From: Neisseria leonii
GTDB lineage: Bacteria > Pseudomonadota > Gammaproteobacteria > Burkholderiales > Neisseriaceae
Assembly: GCF_028776105.2 (NCBI RefSeq)
Contig: NZ_CP145606.1
Location: forward strand, 1,736,001 to 1,800,000
Reading direction: 5' to 3'
Length of the DNA: 64,000 bases
Under the pieces are notes generated by a model. It did no database searches, was not told the origin of the DNA, and worked only from the letters and a program-made list of their open reading frames with translations. The position numbers and the translations under genes were made by a program. Below are positions 1 to 8,152 of this stretch, piece by piece. How positions within the stretch are numbered: position 1 is the stretch's first letter; each line of letters begins with the position of its first letter.

Positions 1-1027
1 GCAAGCGGTTGAATGCCTGAACGGTTTGGTGCATATCGCCGATTTTAATCTGTCCGGCAAAAAAGCGCGGTGCCTGCAACATCAGCGGTAAAAGCTGCAC
101 GCCCTGTGTCAGCAGATCGTTGAAGCCGTTGAGCGCGACGCTTTGGCGGGCAATCTGCCAGCGGTTGCGGATAATGGCGGCAAAACGCTCGGACAGCTGC
201 TGTTTTTCGCGCCATTCGCCGTTGTAAAACGCCACGCTCTCGGCATGGTCGCGCACGCGGATTAAGGAATAGCGGTAATCGCCGTTGAGCTTTTCGTTGT
301 CGTAATGGTAGCGGATCAGCGGTTTGCCGATCCACATGGCCGCAGCGGTGGACAGCAGCACGAAAATGAACACGAAAAACACCATGCCGCGCGGAATCTC
401 CACGCCGAACAGGTTCAAAATCCCCGACAGCCCCCACAGCACAATGGTAAATTCGACGGCCGAAATCACCGAGTTGAGCATTCCGCGCACAAATTCGATG
501 GTCGAGGCGATAAATTCCTGCGCGTCCTGCTGGATGCGCTGGTCGATATTGTCGGGTGCGTGGCGGCGCATTTGCAGGCGGTAGTAGTTTTTGTCGGCCA
601 GCCAGCGCTCGGTCAGCACGGCATTGAGTTTTTCCGACCATTTAATTGCCAGCGCCTGATCGAGAAAATCGTTGATGATGCCGTTGAGCGTGCGCATCAG
701 CACCACGCCCGCATTAATCAGGGCGAAAAACCAGAACGCTTCGGCTTTCACGTCTTGCAGTGCGCTGTATAAGCCGTTGTAGAAAAACGTATTTAAGACA
801 TTTAAACGGATTTCGGTCAGCAGAAGCAGTATCATCAGCACAACGGCCGACGCAGTTTTGATGCCGCTCTTTTTGTCGAGGCAGGGGCGCAGAATATGCC
901 AAAACTGCCGGCCGAAGCGGGTTTTCCCCGCCAAAAAAACCATCAGTACCGAGGCAGCCAGTACGCCGCCCAAGGTTTGAACCAGCCACAGCGGGCTGTC
1001 ATTGAGTTCGATTTGCCATTTTTCCAT
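1..1027 (-). CDS. SbmA/YddA-type ABC transporter, N-terminal part (runs off the window)
   Basis: This is the first 342 codons of a gene that continues past position 1. The start is the ATG at 1025-1027 (MEKWQIELND). The visible part looks like the transmembrane domain of the ABC_membrane_2 family (SbmA/BacA/YddA): a hydrophobic N-terminus, then the stretch DNIDQRIQQD, which resembles the DNPDQRI motif of YddA, and near the window edge KIGDMHQTVQAF. YddA-type proteins carry an ATPase domain after this region while SbmA/BacA proteins do not; the motif favours YddA, but the ATPase part would lie outside the window. The family moves peptides or vitamin-like compounds across the inner membrane. 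It is divergent from a TonB-dependent siderophore receptor, so a role in siderophore traffic is possible but only inferred. Confidence 0.8.
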   Translation of the reverse strand, partial: MEKWQIELNDSPLWLVQTLGGVLAASVLMVFLAGKTRFGRQFWHILRPCLDKKSGIKTASAVVLMILLLLTEIRLNVLNTFFYNGLYSALQDVKAEAFWFFALINAGVVLMRTLNGIINDFLDQALAIKWSEKLNAVLTERWLADKNYYRLQMRRHAPDNIDQRIQQDAQEFIASTIEFVRGMLNSVISAVEFTIVLWGLSGILNLFGVEIPRGMVFFVFIFVLLSTAAAMWIGKPLIRYHYDNEKLNGDYRYSLIRVRDHAESVAFYNGEWREKQQLSERFAAIIRNRWQIARQSVALNGFNDLLTQGVQLLPLMLQAPRFFAGQIKIGDMHQTVQAFNRL

Positions 1028-1442
1028 AATTGATTCGATAAAATGCGCCCGAGGCCGTCTGAATGGCGGGCAGGCTGTTTTCGTTGCGCAGCCATCGTGC
1101 CGTGCACGATTTGAGCTCCGCAGAAACTCTGTTTTAGCTTCGCAGAAACTCGTTTCACTCGTTTTAGCTGCGCAGAAACGGTGCTGCGCACCGTTTTCAG
1201 ACGGCCTTCGGGCGGGTTGGGCATCACATCGGTCCGGCTGTGGGCGGATAAGCCGCACCGGCCGCCGGGATTCCGAGTGTGATGGTGTAGCTAAATTACT
1301 CCGCCGGCGAAAAAATTTGTGTCTTTTCGGTAATTTTTCTTTGGTTTGTGATTATAATACGCCTGATTGATGAAATTGAAGACAATTATCAAATTAATTT
1401 TCTTTTAAGCCGATAGATAAATTGACCGAAGAGAGAAATTTT
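1028..1442. other. Intergenic region with uptake sequence, repeat cluster and receptor promoter
   Basis: This 415-base gap lies between two divergent genes. It holds an uptake sequence near 1053, a cluster of the GCTTCGCAGAAAC repeat (listed separately), and an AT-rich stretch from about 1310. A TATAAT at 1353-1358 and the AT-rich sequence GACAATTATCAAATTAAT at 1381-1398 are the best candidates for a promoter and an iron-regulated (Fur) site for the receptor at 1443. The match to the Fur consensus is weak. No gene is seen. Confidence 0.5.
1114..1206 (-). repeat. Uptake-sequence-anchored repeat cluster (about 3 units)
   Basis: Read on the minus strand this starts with GGCCGTCTGAAAACGG, forms a small GC hairpin (CGGTGCGCAGCACCG), and continues with three copies of the GTTTCTGCG-AGCTAAAAC unit separated by short variable bases. 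The same layout recurs about a dozen times in the window. Confidence 0.8.
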
Positions 1443-3692
1443 ATGAAAAAGCAAAAGCATCAAATTGCACTGCTGCCCCTGCTGCTGGTTCAGGCTTGGG
1501 CTTATGCGGATACTGTTCCTGAGGCTGCCGAGCAGACGCAAATCGATACGGTGGTGGTAAAAGGCCGGGCGGCAAAGTCGTTTTCCGTGGCCAGCGACGG
1601 CGATTTGCGCGACCGTGTCAATCTGGGGCTGTTGGGCAGGGCCAATGCGTTTACCGCGCCGGTTACCGTGGTGAACTACGATGAAAAAGCCCTCAACAAT
1701 ACCGAAGCGCGCACGCTGGTGGATGCGGTGGCGAAAAACGATGCGTCCGTGTGGCAGTTCGGCGGGGAGAGCAATACGCTGACCGGCCTGTATTTCCGCG
1801 GCTACCAGCTGGACGCGCGCCAGTTTAGCGTAAACGGTCTGGCCGGTATGTACGGCACGCAGGGTACATCGGGCGTTCAGGTCGGATCGGCGCAGCTGAT
1901 TAAAGGCGCGTCTACTGCCGTTACCGGCATGGATCCCGAAGGTGCGGTTTCCGGCGCGCTCAATATCGAAACCAAAAAAGCCGCCGATGCGGGCAACCGC
2001 AAAATCGGTGCAGCCTGGTTCAGCGACAGCCGCGTTCAGGGTACGTTCGATTTGGGACAGCGTTTCGGCGCGGACAAAGCGGTGGGCGTGCGTGTGAACG
2101 GCAAGCTGCGCAACGGCGACACGCCGCGCGGGGGTTACAGCGAAGACAGTAAGGAATTTGCGCTGAATACCGATTGGCGCGGCGAGTCGCTGCGTGTGGC
2201 TTTCGATTCCGTTTATGCCAAACGCAAAGCATCAGGCGGCCGTGCGCGTATGCAGGATATTCAAAATGCAGACGGCCGTCTGTTTGATGCACCCGACGGT
2301 AAAACCAATCTGCTGCCCGCGTGGAACCGTCAGACCACTGTCGGCCAAACCAATATGCTGACTTTTGAATGGGACGCGTTCGACAGCGCGCAGATTACGG
2401 GCGGTATCGGTTACAACAAAGCGCGCTACTACGGCACGCTGATTTCGCCGACAATCTGCCGCAATGCTTCGGCACTCTGCGCGTCGGCACAGCAGTACAC
2501 AACCGGCACGGCGCGCCTGACCGACCAATATTTCCGCACGCTGAGCATGAATCTGACGGCGAGGGGCGAGGTGGAAACCGGGCCGGTCAGCCACAATTGG
2601 AGTGCCGCATTCGACCGCATCAAGCGCAAACGCACCACATGGCAGGGGGCGCGGACGGGCAGCAGCAATGTAACCGTTTACCCTGCGCAGGGCGACATTG
2701 CCGGACAGCTGGCGGCCTTTACCGACAACTACCCGCGCGAGCGTGCCGCCGCACCCAGTCTTGACGCCGCCATTACCGTCAATAGCTTGGCACTGTCGGA
2801 TACCTTGGGCTTTGCCGATAACCGCTACCGTCTGACCTTGGGCGGCCGATTCCAGGCGGTGGAATATACCGACCGCAGAGAAAATGCACGCGGCAAGGCT
2901 TCCCGTTTCAGCCCGATGGCGATGGCGGCATGGGTGCCGAACCCCGGTTTTGTGGTGTACGGCAACTATATGGAAGATTTGGAACCGGCCGATATTGCGA
3001 CCGACGATGCAGGCAATACCACGATGGCCAAACCGCGCGTCAGCCGCCAGTTTGAAGTGGGCGTGCGCAAAAACTGGGGCAATGTCGTTACCACGCTGAA
3101 CGCCTTCCAGATCAAACGCCCCGGCTATTGGCGCGGTGCACGCAACAACAGAGGCCTGACCTACGGCAGCAATTCCGATTTTGCCCGTTCCGGCAGACAG
3201 GCGGGCGATGTGCAGGGCATGGAGCGCAACCGCGGCGTGGAGTTTAACGCTTACGCCAACCTGCTCGGCCAAACCCTGCGTCCCAACCTCGGCATCATGT
3301 ATCTGCAATCGCGGGTGAAAAATTACCCCGATTCGCGCGATATGCTGGCCAACGGTGTGCAGGTGGCCAATCCGAATGTGGTGGCGAAAGCCGGTATCGA
3401 ATGGGATACCCCGTTTGCCAAAGGGCTGACGCTCAGCGGCAGCGTCCGCCACTTCGGCAAGTCCTACCAGCGCACCGACAAGGCGTATGCGTTCCCGTCC
3501 TATACGCTGGTGGATGCAGGTGCGCGCTATACCGCGCGTTTGGGCGGTAAAAACGCCCTGACCGTCAGCGGCGCAGTGGAAAACCTGTTCAATAAAAACT
3601 ACTGGCAGGTACAGCGCGGCCTGTACGACCGCAGCTTTGCCGTAGTCGGTATGCCGCGTACTTTCTGGCTCAAAGCCGAATTGGATTTCTAA
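1443..3692 (+). CDS. TonB-dependent siderophore receptor
   Basis: Outer-membrane receptor that would import a ferric siderophore using energy from TonB-ExbBD. The protein of 749 residues has a signal peptide (MKKQKHQIALL to about AYA), a TonB-box-like segment IDTVVVKG, a plug domain containing YFRGYQLDARQFSVNG and the GAVSGALNIETKK plug end, then a long beta-barrel region ending in the aromatic residue F (KAELDF), typical of barrel proteins. The ATG at 1443 is preceded by AAGAGAG; an in-frame TTG at 1422 is less likely. It resembles FhuE/FpvA-class receptors, but the ligand cannot be told. It is divergent from the ABC protein at the window edge. An AT-rich, Fur-like stretch precedes it. Confidence 0.9.
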   Translation: MKKQKHQIALLPLLLVQAWAYADTVPEAAEQTQIDTVVVKGRAAKSFSVASDGDLRDRVNLGLLGRANAFTAPVTVVNYDEKALNNTEARTLVDAVAKNDASVWQFGGESNTLTGLYFRGYQLDARQFSVNGLAGMYGTQGTSGVQVGSAQLIKGASTAVTGMDPEGAVSGALNIETKKAADAGNRKIGAAWFSDSRVQGTFDLGQRFGADKAVGVRVNGKLRNGDTPRGGYSEDSKEFALNTDWRGESLRVAFDSVYAKRKASGGRARMQDIQNADGRLFDAPDGKTNLLPAWNRQTTVGQTNMLTFEWDAFDSAQITGGIGYNKARYYGTLISPTICRNASALCASAQQYTTGTARLTDQYFRTLSMNLTARGEVETGPVSHNWSAAFDRIKRKRTTWQGARTGSSNVTVYPAQGDIAGQLAAFTDNYPRERAAAPSLDAAITVNSLALSDTLGFADNRYRLTLGGRFQAVEYTDRRENARGKASRFSPMAMAAWVPNPGFVVYGNYMEDLEPADIATDDAGNTTMAKPRVSRQFEVGVRKNWGNVVTTLNAFQIKRPGYWRGARNNRGLTYGSNSDFARSGRQAGDVQGMERNRGVEFNAYANLLGQTLRPNLGIMYLQSRVKNYPDSRDMLANGVQVANPNVVAKAGIEWDTPFAKGLTLSGSVRHFGKSYQRTDKAYAFPSYTLVDAGARYTARLGGKNALTVSGAVENLFNKNYWQVQRGLYDRSFAVVGMPRTFWLKAELDF

Positions 3693-3710
3693 GGGCCGGC
3701 AGTACGGATA

Positions 3711-3752
3711 AGGCCGTCTGAACAGCGCGGAATGTGCTTTTCAGACGGCCTT
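3711..3752. terminator. Paired uptake-sequence hairpin behind the receptor
   Basis: AGGCCGTCTGAA and its reverse complement face each other across a short loop, giving a strong stem. In Neisseria such inverted uptake-sequence pairs commonly sit at gene ends and are thought to act as terminators. Confidence 0.7.
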
Positions 3753-4103
3753 TGGCATGGCTTTTTTGTGGTGTACGGCCTGATTTCGGGTCAAAACGCC
3801 GCCTGTGCCTGCGGCGTATGCCGGAACGGGCAAAGCCGGTGCGGCTGAACCGTTTCCCGATGGGCGGCACACAGCGGCAGGGCGGCCAAAAGAGGACTGT
3901 GGGGGCAGGCATGGCGGGATGCCTTTGATGCTAACGGACGGTAAATCAAGGAGTCCGAACCGGACTGATGCCGGTAACCATGCCTGTGAATCCAGGATAT
4001 TGTGCAGTTTTGCCCAGCTTCTTCGAGTCTGTAATGATCAGTCTGTATATCGTCAGGCCGTCTGAAAATAGGCCGGATAAGGTTATGGGGCAGTACGGGA
4101 AAA

Positions 4104-4140
4104 AGGCCGTCTGAAAGGGGACAGTGTTTTCAGACGGCCT
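4104..4140. terminator. Paired uptake-sequence hairpin behind ntrX
   Basis: AGGCCGTCTGAAA pairs with TTTTCAGACGGCCT at the end of the leftward ntr operon, about 20 bases past the stop codon. Confidence 0.7.
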
Positions 4141-4160
4141 CGGGGCGGCGAAAGGGTAGG

Positions 4161-5432
4161 TTATTCTTCGTCTTCTGCTTTGCTGCCGCGACGGGCGAAC
4201 TGGATACCGAGCTGTTTGAGCTTGCGGTAAAGATGGGTGCGCTCCAAGCCCACTTTCTGCGCCACGCGGCTCATGTTCTGCCCTTCCTGCGCGATGTGGT
4301 ATTCAAAATAACGCCGTTCCAGCTCTTCGCGCAGCTCGCGCAGCGGCATATCGAAATTGAAACCGGCGGCGGGTGCGGGCGGTGTCTGCGGCGCGAGACG
4401 GTTCAGCGCGGCCTGTACGGCCTCTTCGCCGACTTCGCTGTTTTCGGCGGTCAGCACCAGACTTTTGACCGTGTCGCGCAACTGGTCGAAATTGCCCGGC
4501 CAGCCGTACCGGCCGAGCAGGACCAGAGCCTCGGGACTGAATTTGACCACCGCGATTTTTTGCGTTTCGGCCAGATCGGCGGCAATTTTATTGACGAGAA
4601 ACGCAATATCCTCAGACTGGCTGCGCAGCGGCGGAATGGTAACGGTCAGGCCGGCCGTCAGCCTGCCGTCCTGATCCGAACGGCCGGGCAATGCTTCGGG
4701 CGCGCTGCTGGCACAGATGATGCGCACGTTTTGCCGTTCGGACTGAGTCATCAGAAAGCCGATGCCCTGCCGGATGTTTTTGCTGTATTGGGCGGTGTCG
4801 CCCAGATAGAGAATGCCGCCGGACGCTTTTTGCAGCAGTTCGACCGGCGTATCGACAATGTGTTCGGTGCGGCCGGGTTCGACCCACGGTGTGCCGTTTT
4901 TGTGGAAATAGCGTGCTACCGTTTCAAAGGGCGAGCCGGTTTCTCCGACGAGCAGGACGGATCCGCTTTCTTTGACGGCGGCTTTCAGGCGGCGGTTCAG
5001 TTCCTGAATGGCGGGGCTGTTGCCCAGTTTGTCCAGCTGCAATCCGGCGGCGGCCTGCATTTCTCCGTATTTGAGCGCGCGGTCCACGGCTTTGATGAGT
5101 GTTTCGTAGCTGATGGGTTTGGCCAGAAAATCCATCGCTCCGATTTTGGTGGCCTCCATGGCCGTATTGATGTCGGCATGGCCGCTCATCATCACGACGG
5201 GCATATTCAGCTGGCCGTTTTTCGCCCACTCTTTGAGCAGGGTGATACCGTCGCAGTCGGGCATCCAGATGTCGAGCAAAACCATGGCCGGACGGGTTTG
5301 GTTGCGCAGACGGCGTGCCTCTTCCGCATTTTCGGCAACGGCAACGGTGTAGCCCTCGTCTTGGAGAATGTCGGAGATGTTTTCGCGGATGCCGATGGCA
5401 TCGTCTACAATCAAGATGTCGCTGCTTCTCAT
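4161..5432 (-). CDS. ntrX: NtrX-type response regulator with degenerate sigma-54 AAA+ domain
   Basis: DNA-binding partner of the NtrY kinase. The 423-residue protein has a complete receiver domain (residues 1-120: D10, D11, phosphoacceptor D54, K in FLAKPIS), a reduced AAA+ region (about 140-370) and a C-terminal Fis-type helix-turn-helix ending in RTHLYRKLKQLGIQF. The central domain is odd. The Walker A position reads GETGSPFETV instead of GETGSGKE, so the ATP-binding lysine is gone, and no GAFTGA loop for sigma-54 contact can be found. The Walker B region is also poor (GGILYLGDT). It therefore probably acts without sigma-54. The start chosen is the ATG at 5430-5432, overlapping the ntrY stop by four bases; longer in-frame starts lie inside ntrY. 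Published work on the gonococcal NtrYX system links it to respiratory enzymes. Confidence 0.9.
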   Translation of the reverse strand: MRSSDILIVDDAIGIRENISDILQDEGYTVAVAENAEEARRLRNQTRPAMVLLDIWMPDCDGITLLKEWAKNGQLNMPVVMMSGHADINTAMEATKIGAMDFLAKPISYETLIKAVDRALKYGEMQAAAGLQLDKLGNSPAIQELNRRLKAAVKESGSVLLVGETGSPFETVARYFHKNGTPWVEPGRTEHIVDTPVELLQKASGGILYLGDTAQYSKNIRQGIGFLMTQSERQNVRIICASSAPEALPGRSDQDGRLTAGLTVTIPPLRSQSEDIAFLVNKIAADLAETQKIAVVKFSPEALVLLGRYGWPGNFDQLRDTVKSLVLTAENSEVGEEAVQAALNRLAPQTPPAPAAGFNFDMPLRELREELERRYFEYHIAQEGQNMSRVAQKVGLERTHLYRKLKQLGIQFARRGSKAEDEE

Positions 5433-7543
5433 GCGGGTTCCATTGATAAAGGCAGGCTGATGCGGACACAGGCACCGCCGCTGCTCTGATTGGCCAGACG
5501 GATTTTCCCGCCGTGCTCGTCGATAATTTTGCGTACCACCGGCAGCCCCAGGCCCGTACCGCCTGCTTTGTCGGTTACATACGGCTCGAAAGCGTGCAGC
5601 AGCATTTCCTTGCTGAAACTGCGGCCGTTGTTGCACACGCTGAGCAGGACTTCGCGGCCGTTTTCGGCGGTTTCCACTTCGACGGCGGGCGTTTCGGCGG
5701 CCTCGGCGGCCTCGGCGGCATTTTTCAGCAGGTTGTGCAGTACTTGGCGCATGGCACCGCCGTCGGCCGATATGAATACGGGTATATTACTGAAATTGGT
5801 GCGGAATGTACACGGACTGCCCTCGTAGAGCACCAGCACTTCGGCAATCAGTGTGTTCAGGTCGAGGGTTTCTGTTTTGTGTGCCGGTGCGCGCGCGTAA
5901 TTGCGGAAAGCCTCGACCATGTCTTTCATGGCGGCCACCTGTTTGACGATGGTGTCGGTGGAGCGGGTGAGGATTTGCGCGTCTTCGGGTGCGAGCTTGT
6001 CTTTCAGTTTCCATGCCATGCGCTCGGCCGACAGCTGTATCGGCGTGAGCGGGTTGCGGATTTCGTGTGCCAGACGTTTGGCCACTTCGCCCCATGCGGC
6101 TTCTTTTTGTGCGTAAACCAGGGCGGTGATGTCGTCGAATACCACAACGGTTCCCTGACTGTCGGGCAGGAAGGTGGCTTTGCCCAGCAGGATATGCGCT
6201 TCGCCGGAGCCGGTGTAGGCCGTCTGAACGGCCTGGCCGGTTTCGGTGGAAGGCAGGACGGCGGCCAGCAGTTCGGCCACCGGCGCGTACCGGGGCGACT
6301 CATCCGGCCAGTCGCGCCAGTTGCGGCCGGCCAGGGTGTCCAAGCTCAGTCCGAGGATGTCGTCTGCGCGGTGGTTGCGGGTTTTCAGACGGCCTGCGGT
6401 GTCCAGCGTCATCACACCGGCGGTTACGCTTTCCAATACGGTTTCCAGATAGCGGCGGGCGGTTTCCTGCTGCCGGCGGTTGTCTGCTTCGGCTGCCCGG
6501 GCGATGCTCAATTGTTCGGTCATGTGGTTGAACAGTTTGGTCAGCCGGCCCAGCTCGTCGTTGCGGTAGATCGGGCGTTTCTGGCTGAAATCGCCCTGTG
6601 CCACGGCACGCGCGCCTTCGGCCAGCGATAGAATCGGTTCGATAAAGCGGCGGGCGAAATACAGCGCCACCACCAAGGCCAGCATCACGGCCAGCAGCGA
6701 AGCCACCAGCAGCGTAATGAGAAAGAAAGTTTGCAGTCCCTGCTTGGCATAACTCAGTTCGGCATATTTGCTGCGTGCCGCCTCGATAAGCTCGGCATCG
6801 CGCGCCACATTGGCGGGAATGGCCTGCCGGAAAAACAGCGCGTCCGGGCTGCCGCTGCGGGCGGGCAGAATCAGCCAGCCCTGGGCGAACAGCGTGCCGT
6901 TTACGCTTTCCACCGAGCGTACGGAACCGGACTGCTCCAATAATTGCCGCTGTTCGTTTTCCAGCGGCGGCAGGGGCAGGTTTTGCGGGTTGCGCAGGTT
7001 TTCCGCTGTCCGATCGTCTGCCAGCGGATATACCGCCAATTGTTCGAAATTGCTGCCGATGCGGCTGTTTTGTACGGTCATCCGCGCATCTTGTGCCAGC
7101 GCGCCCGCGCTGATGAGTTCCACTTGCAGTGCGGTGGCGCGGCGCACACTGTTGTCCAAAGCCAGATTCAGCGCGGATTTGCTCAAATTCAGGCTGCTGT
7201 CGAGTGCTTGGGCGGTATCGTTGCCGAACCATGAATTGATGCTGTGCGAGATAAATTGTGCGGATACGCCGAACAGAAAAACCGCAGGCAGCAGAGCCAC
7301 CAGTGTAAACATCGCGGCCAGCCGCCGGGCGATTTGCGAACCGAGCATATTGTGGCGGCTGTCGCGGCGCAGCAGAACCGTATAGCGCACCACCACAATC
7401 AGCAAGATCAGCATCAACAGGCCGCAGGCGGTCACAATCCACCAGTAATACGGTGCAAACAGCCCGTCGTTGCCCGCAGCGGAAATCAGCATAAAGAAGC
7501 CGAACACGGCGGCGGCACTTAAAACGGCTAACAGGAGGCGCAT
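5429..7543 (-). CDS. ntrY: NtrY-type membrane sensor histidine kinase
   Basis: Sensor kinase that would phosphorylate the NtrX regulator encoded directly downstream. The 704-residue protein begins with three hydrophobic segments (about 5-22, 33-54, 75-97), then a long periplasmic or extracellular loop, a further membrane helix near 275-297, a HAMP linker, a PAS domain (about 370-480), the phosphoacceptor box RLAHEIRNPLTPIQLS near 490, and a HATPase domain with GTGLGLPVVRKIIDEHGG. The arrangement is that of NtrY. The start ATG (7541-7543) is preceded by AGGAGG, and the stop of the DUF4390 gene lies three bases upstream. The signal sensed is unknown. Confidence 0.93.
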   Translation of the reverse strand: MRLLLAVLSAAAVFGFFMLISAAGNDGLFAPYYWWIVTACGLLMLILLIVVVRYTVLLRRDSRHNMLGSQIARRLAAMFTLVALLPAVFLFGVSAQFISHSINSWFGNDTAQALDSSLNLSKSALNLALDNSVRRATALQVELISAGALAQDARMTVQNSRIGSNFEQLAVYPLADDRTAENLRNPQNLPLPPLENEQRQLLEQSGSVRSVESVNGTLFAQGWLILPARSGSPDALFFRQAIPANVARDAELIEAARSKYAELSYAKQGLQTFFLITLLVASLLAVMLALVVALYFARRFIEPILSLAEGARAVAQGDFSQKRPIYRNDELGRLTKLFNHMTEQLSIARAAEADNRRQQETARRYLETVLESVTAGVMTLDTAGRLKTRNHRADDILGLSLDTLAGRNWRDWPDESPRYAPVAELLAAVLPSTETGQAVQTAYTGSGEAHILLGKATFLPDSQGTVVVFDDITALVYAQKEAAWGEVAKRLAHEIRNPLTPIQLSAERMAWKLKDKLAPEDAQILTRSTDTIVKQVAAMKDMVEAFRNYARAPAHKTETLDLNTLIAEVLVLYEGSPCTFRTNFSNIPVFISADGGAMRQVLHNLLKNAAEAAEAAETPAVEVETAENGREVLLSVCNNGRSFSKEMLLHAFEPYVTDKAGGTGLGLPVVRKIIDEHGGKIRLANQSSGGACVRISLPLSMEPA

Positions 7544-7546
7544 GAT

Positions 7547-8152
7547 TCAGTTCCCGCTGATGTTCAGGGCTTTCCAGCCGGAATCCAACTGCCAGTTCTG
7601 CGCTGTGATGCTGTTGATTTGGAACGGTTTGGGCAGTTGGGCCGTGCTGAGTGACAGGCGGACTTCGGCTTTGATCCGCCGTGTTTCATAGCCGGAGAGT
7701 GTGTCCGGCGGCAGGACGCGCCAGTTGGCAATCGCGCCGATGCCGCGCAGGGCGGTATCCAGGCTGTTGTAGTCGCTGGAAAAAGTGCCGACGGTCACGC
7801 GGTAGCGGTTGGTCAGCGGGTGGTAGCTCAAACGGTAGGCCACGCTGTAATCACTGCCGACCAGCTGCCCCAGGCGGAAACGGTAGGCAGGCAGGGTGGG
7901 GCGGCTGAGGCGGTAGTCCAATGTAAAGTGCAGCGGCACGCCCTGACGCAGCGCGGTTTGCAGGCTTTCGGGCAGGGCGGTTTGGAAGCGGCTGCCGACA
8001 TCCATTTGGCCGGACGGGGTAACGGTGCCGGCCGCACGCACGACGGTAATGCTTTCTGCCGCCGCCATATGCGGCAGAAAGACGAGCGGCAGGACGGCCA
8101 AAACAGCCGCCGCCGTTTTAGTTTTTGCGGATAAGTGCGTAATAAAAGCCAT
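7547..8152 (-). CDS. DUF4390 secreted protein
   Basis: Exported protein of unknown function, about 201 residues, that regularly sits beside ntrY in betaproteobacteria. It starts with a clear signal peptide (MAFITHLSAKTKTAAAVLAVLP, with cleavage after HMAAA) and continues with a beta-rich domain containing YRLSRPTLPAYRFRLG and YHPLTNRYRV, which match what I recall of DUF4390. I chose the ATG at 8150-8152, since longer in-frame starts (8164, 8215) add residues before the signal peptide. The first 35 bases overlap the end of rsmB. Placement between rsmB and ntrY, with three bases to ntrY, suggests co-transcription and possibly a role in sensing with NtrY. Confidence 0.8.
   Translation of the reverse strand: MAFITHLSAKTKTAAAVLAVLPLVFLPHMAAAESITVVRAAGTVTPSGQMDVGSRFQTALPESLQTALRQGVPLHFTLDYRLSRPTLPAYRFRLGQLVGSDYSVAYRLSYHPLTNRYRVTVGTFSSDYNSLDTALRGIGAIANWRVLPPDTLSGYETRRIKAEVRLSLSTAQLPKPFQINSITAQNWQLDSGWKALNISGN

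Larger units (their letters stand above)
3693..4160. other. Intergenic region between convergent genes, no gene seen
   Basis: This 468-base gap holds a paired uptake-sequence hairpin at 3711-3752 behind the receptor, a single uptake sequence at about 4051-4063, and another hairpin pair at 4104-4140 behind ntrX. The middle (3760-4045) has no convincing reading frame, RNA gene or repeat. Confidence 0.6.

Noticed and set aside
1376-1400. Strong Fur box ahead of the first receptor
   Set aside because: GACAATTATCAAATTAAT is AT-rich but matches the 19-base consensus poorly; I mention it only as a weak candidate.
3760-4045. Small gene in the gap behind the first receptor
   Set aside because: Short frames exist on both strands but none has a ribosome site, a family motif or a signal peptide.
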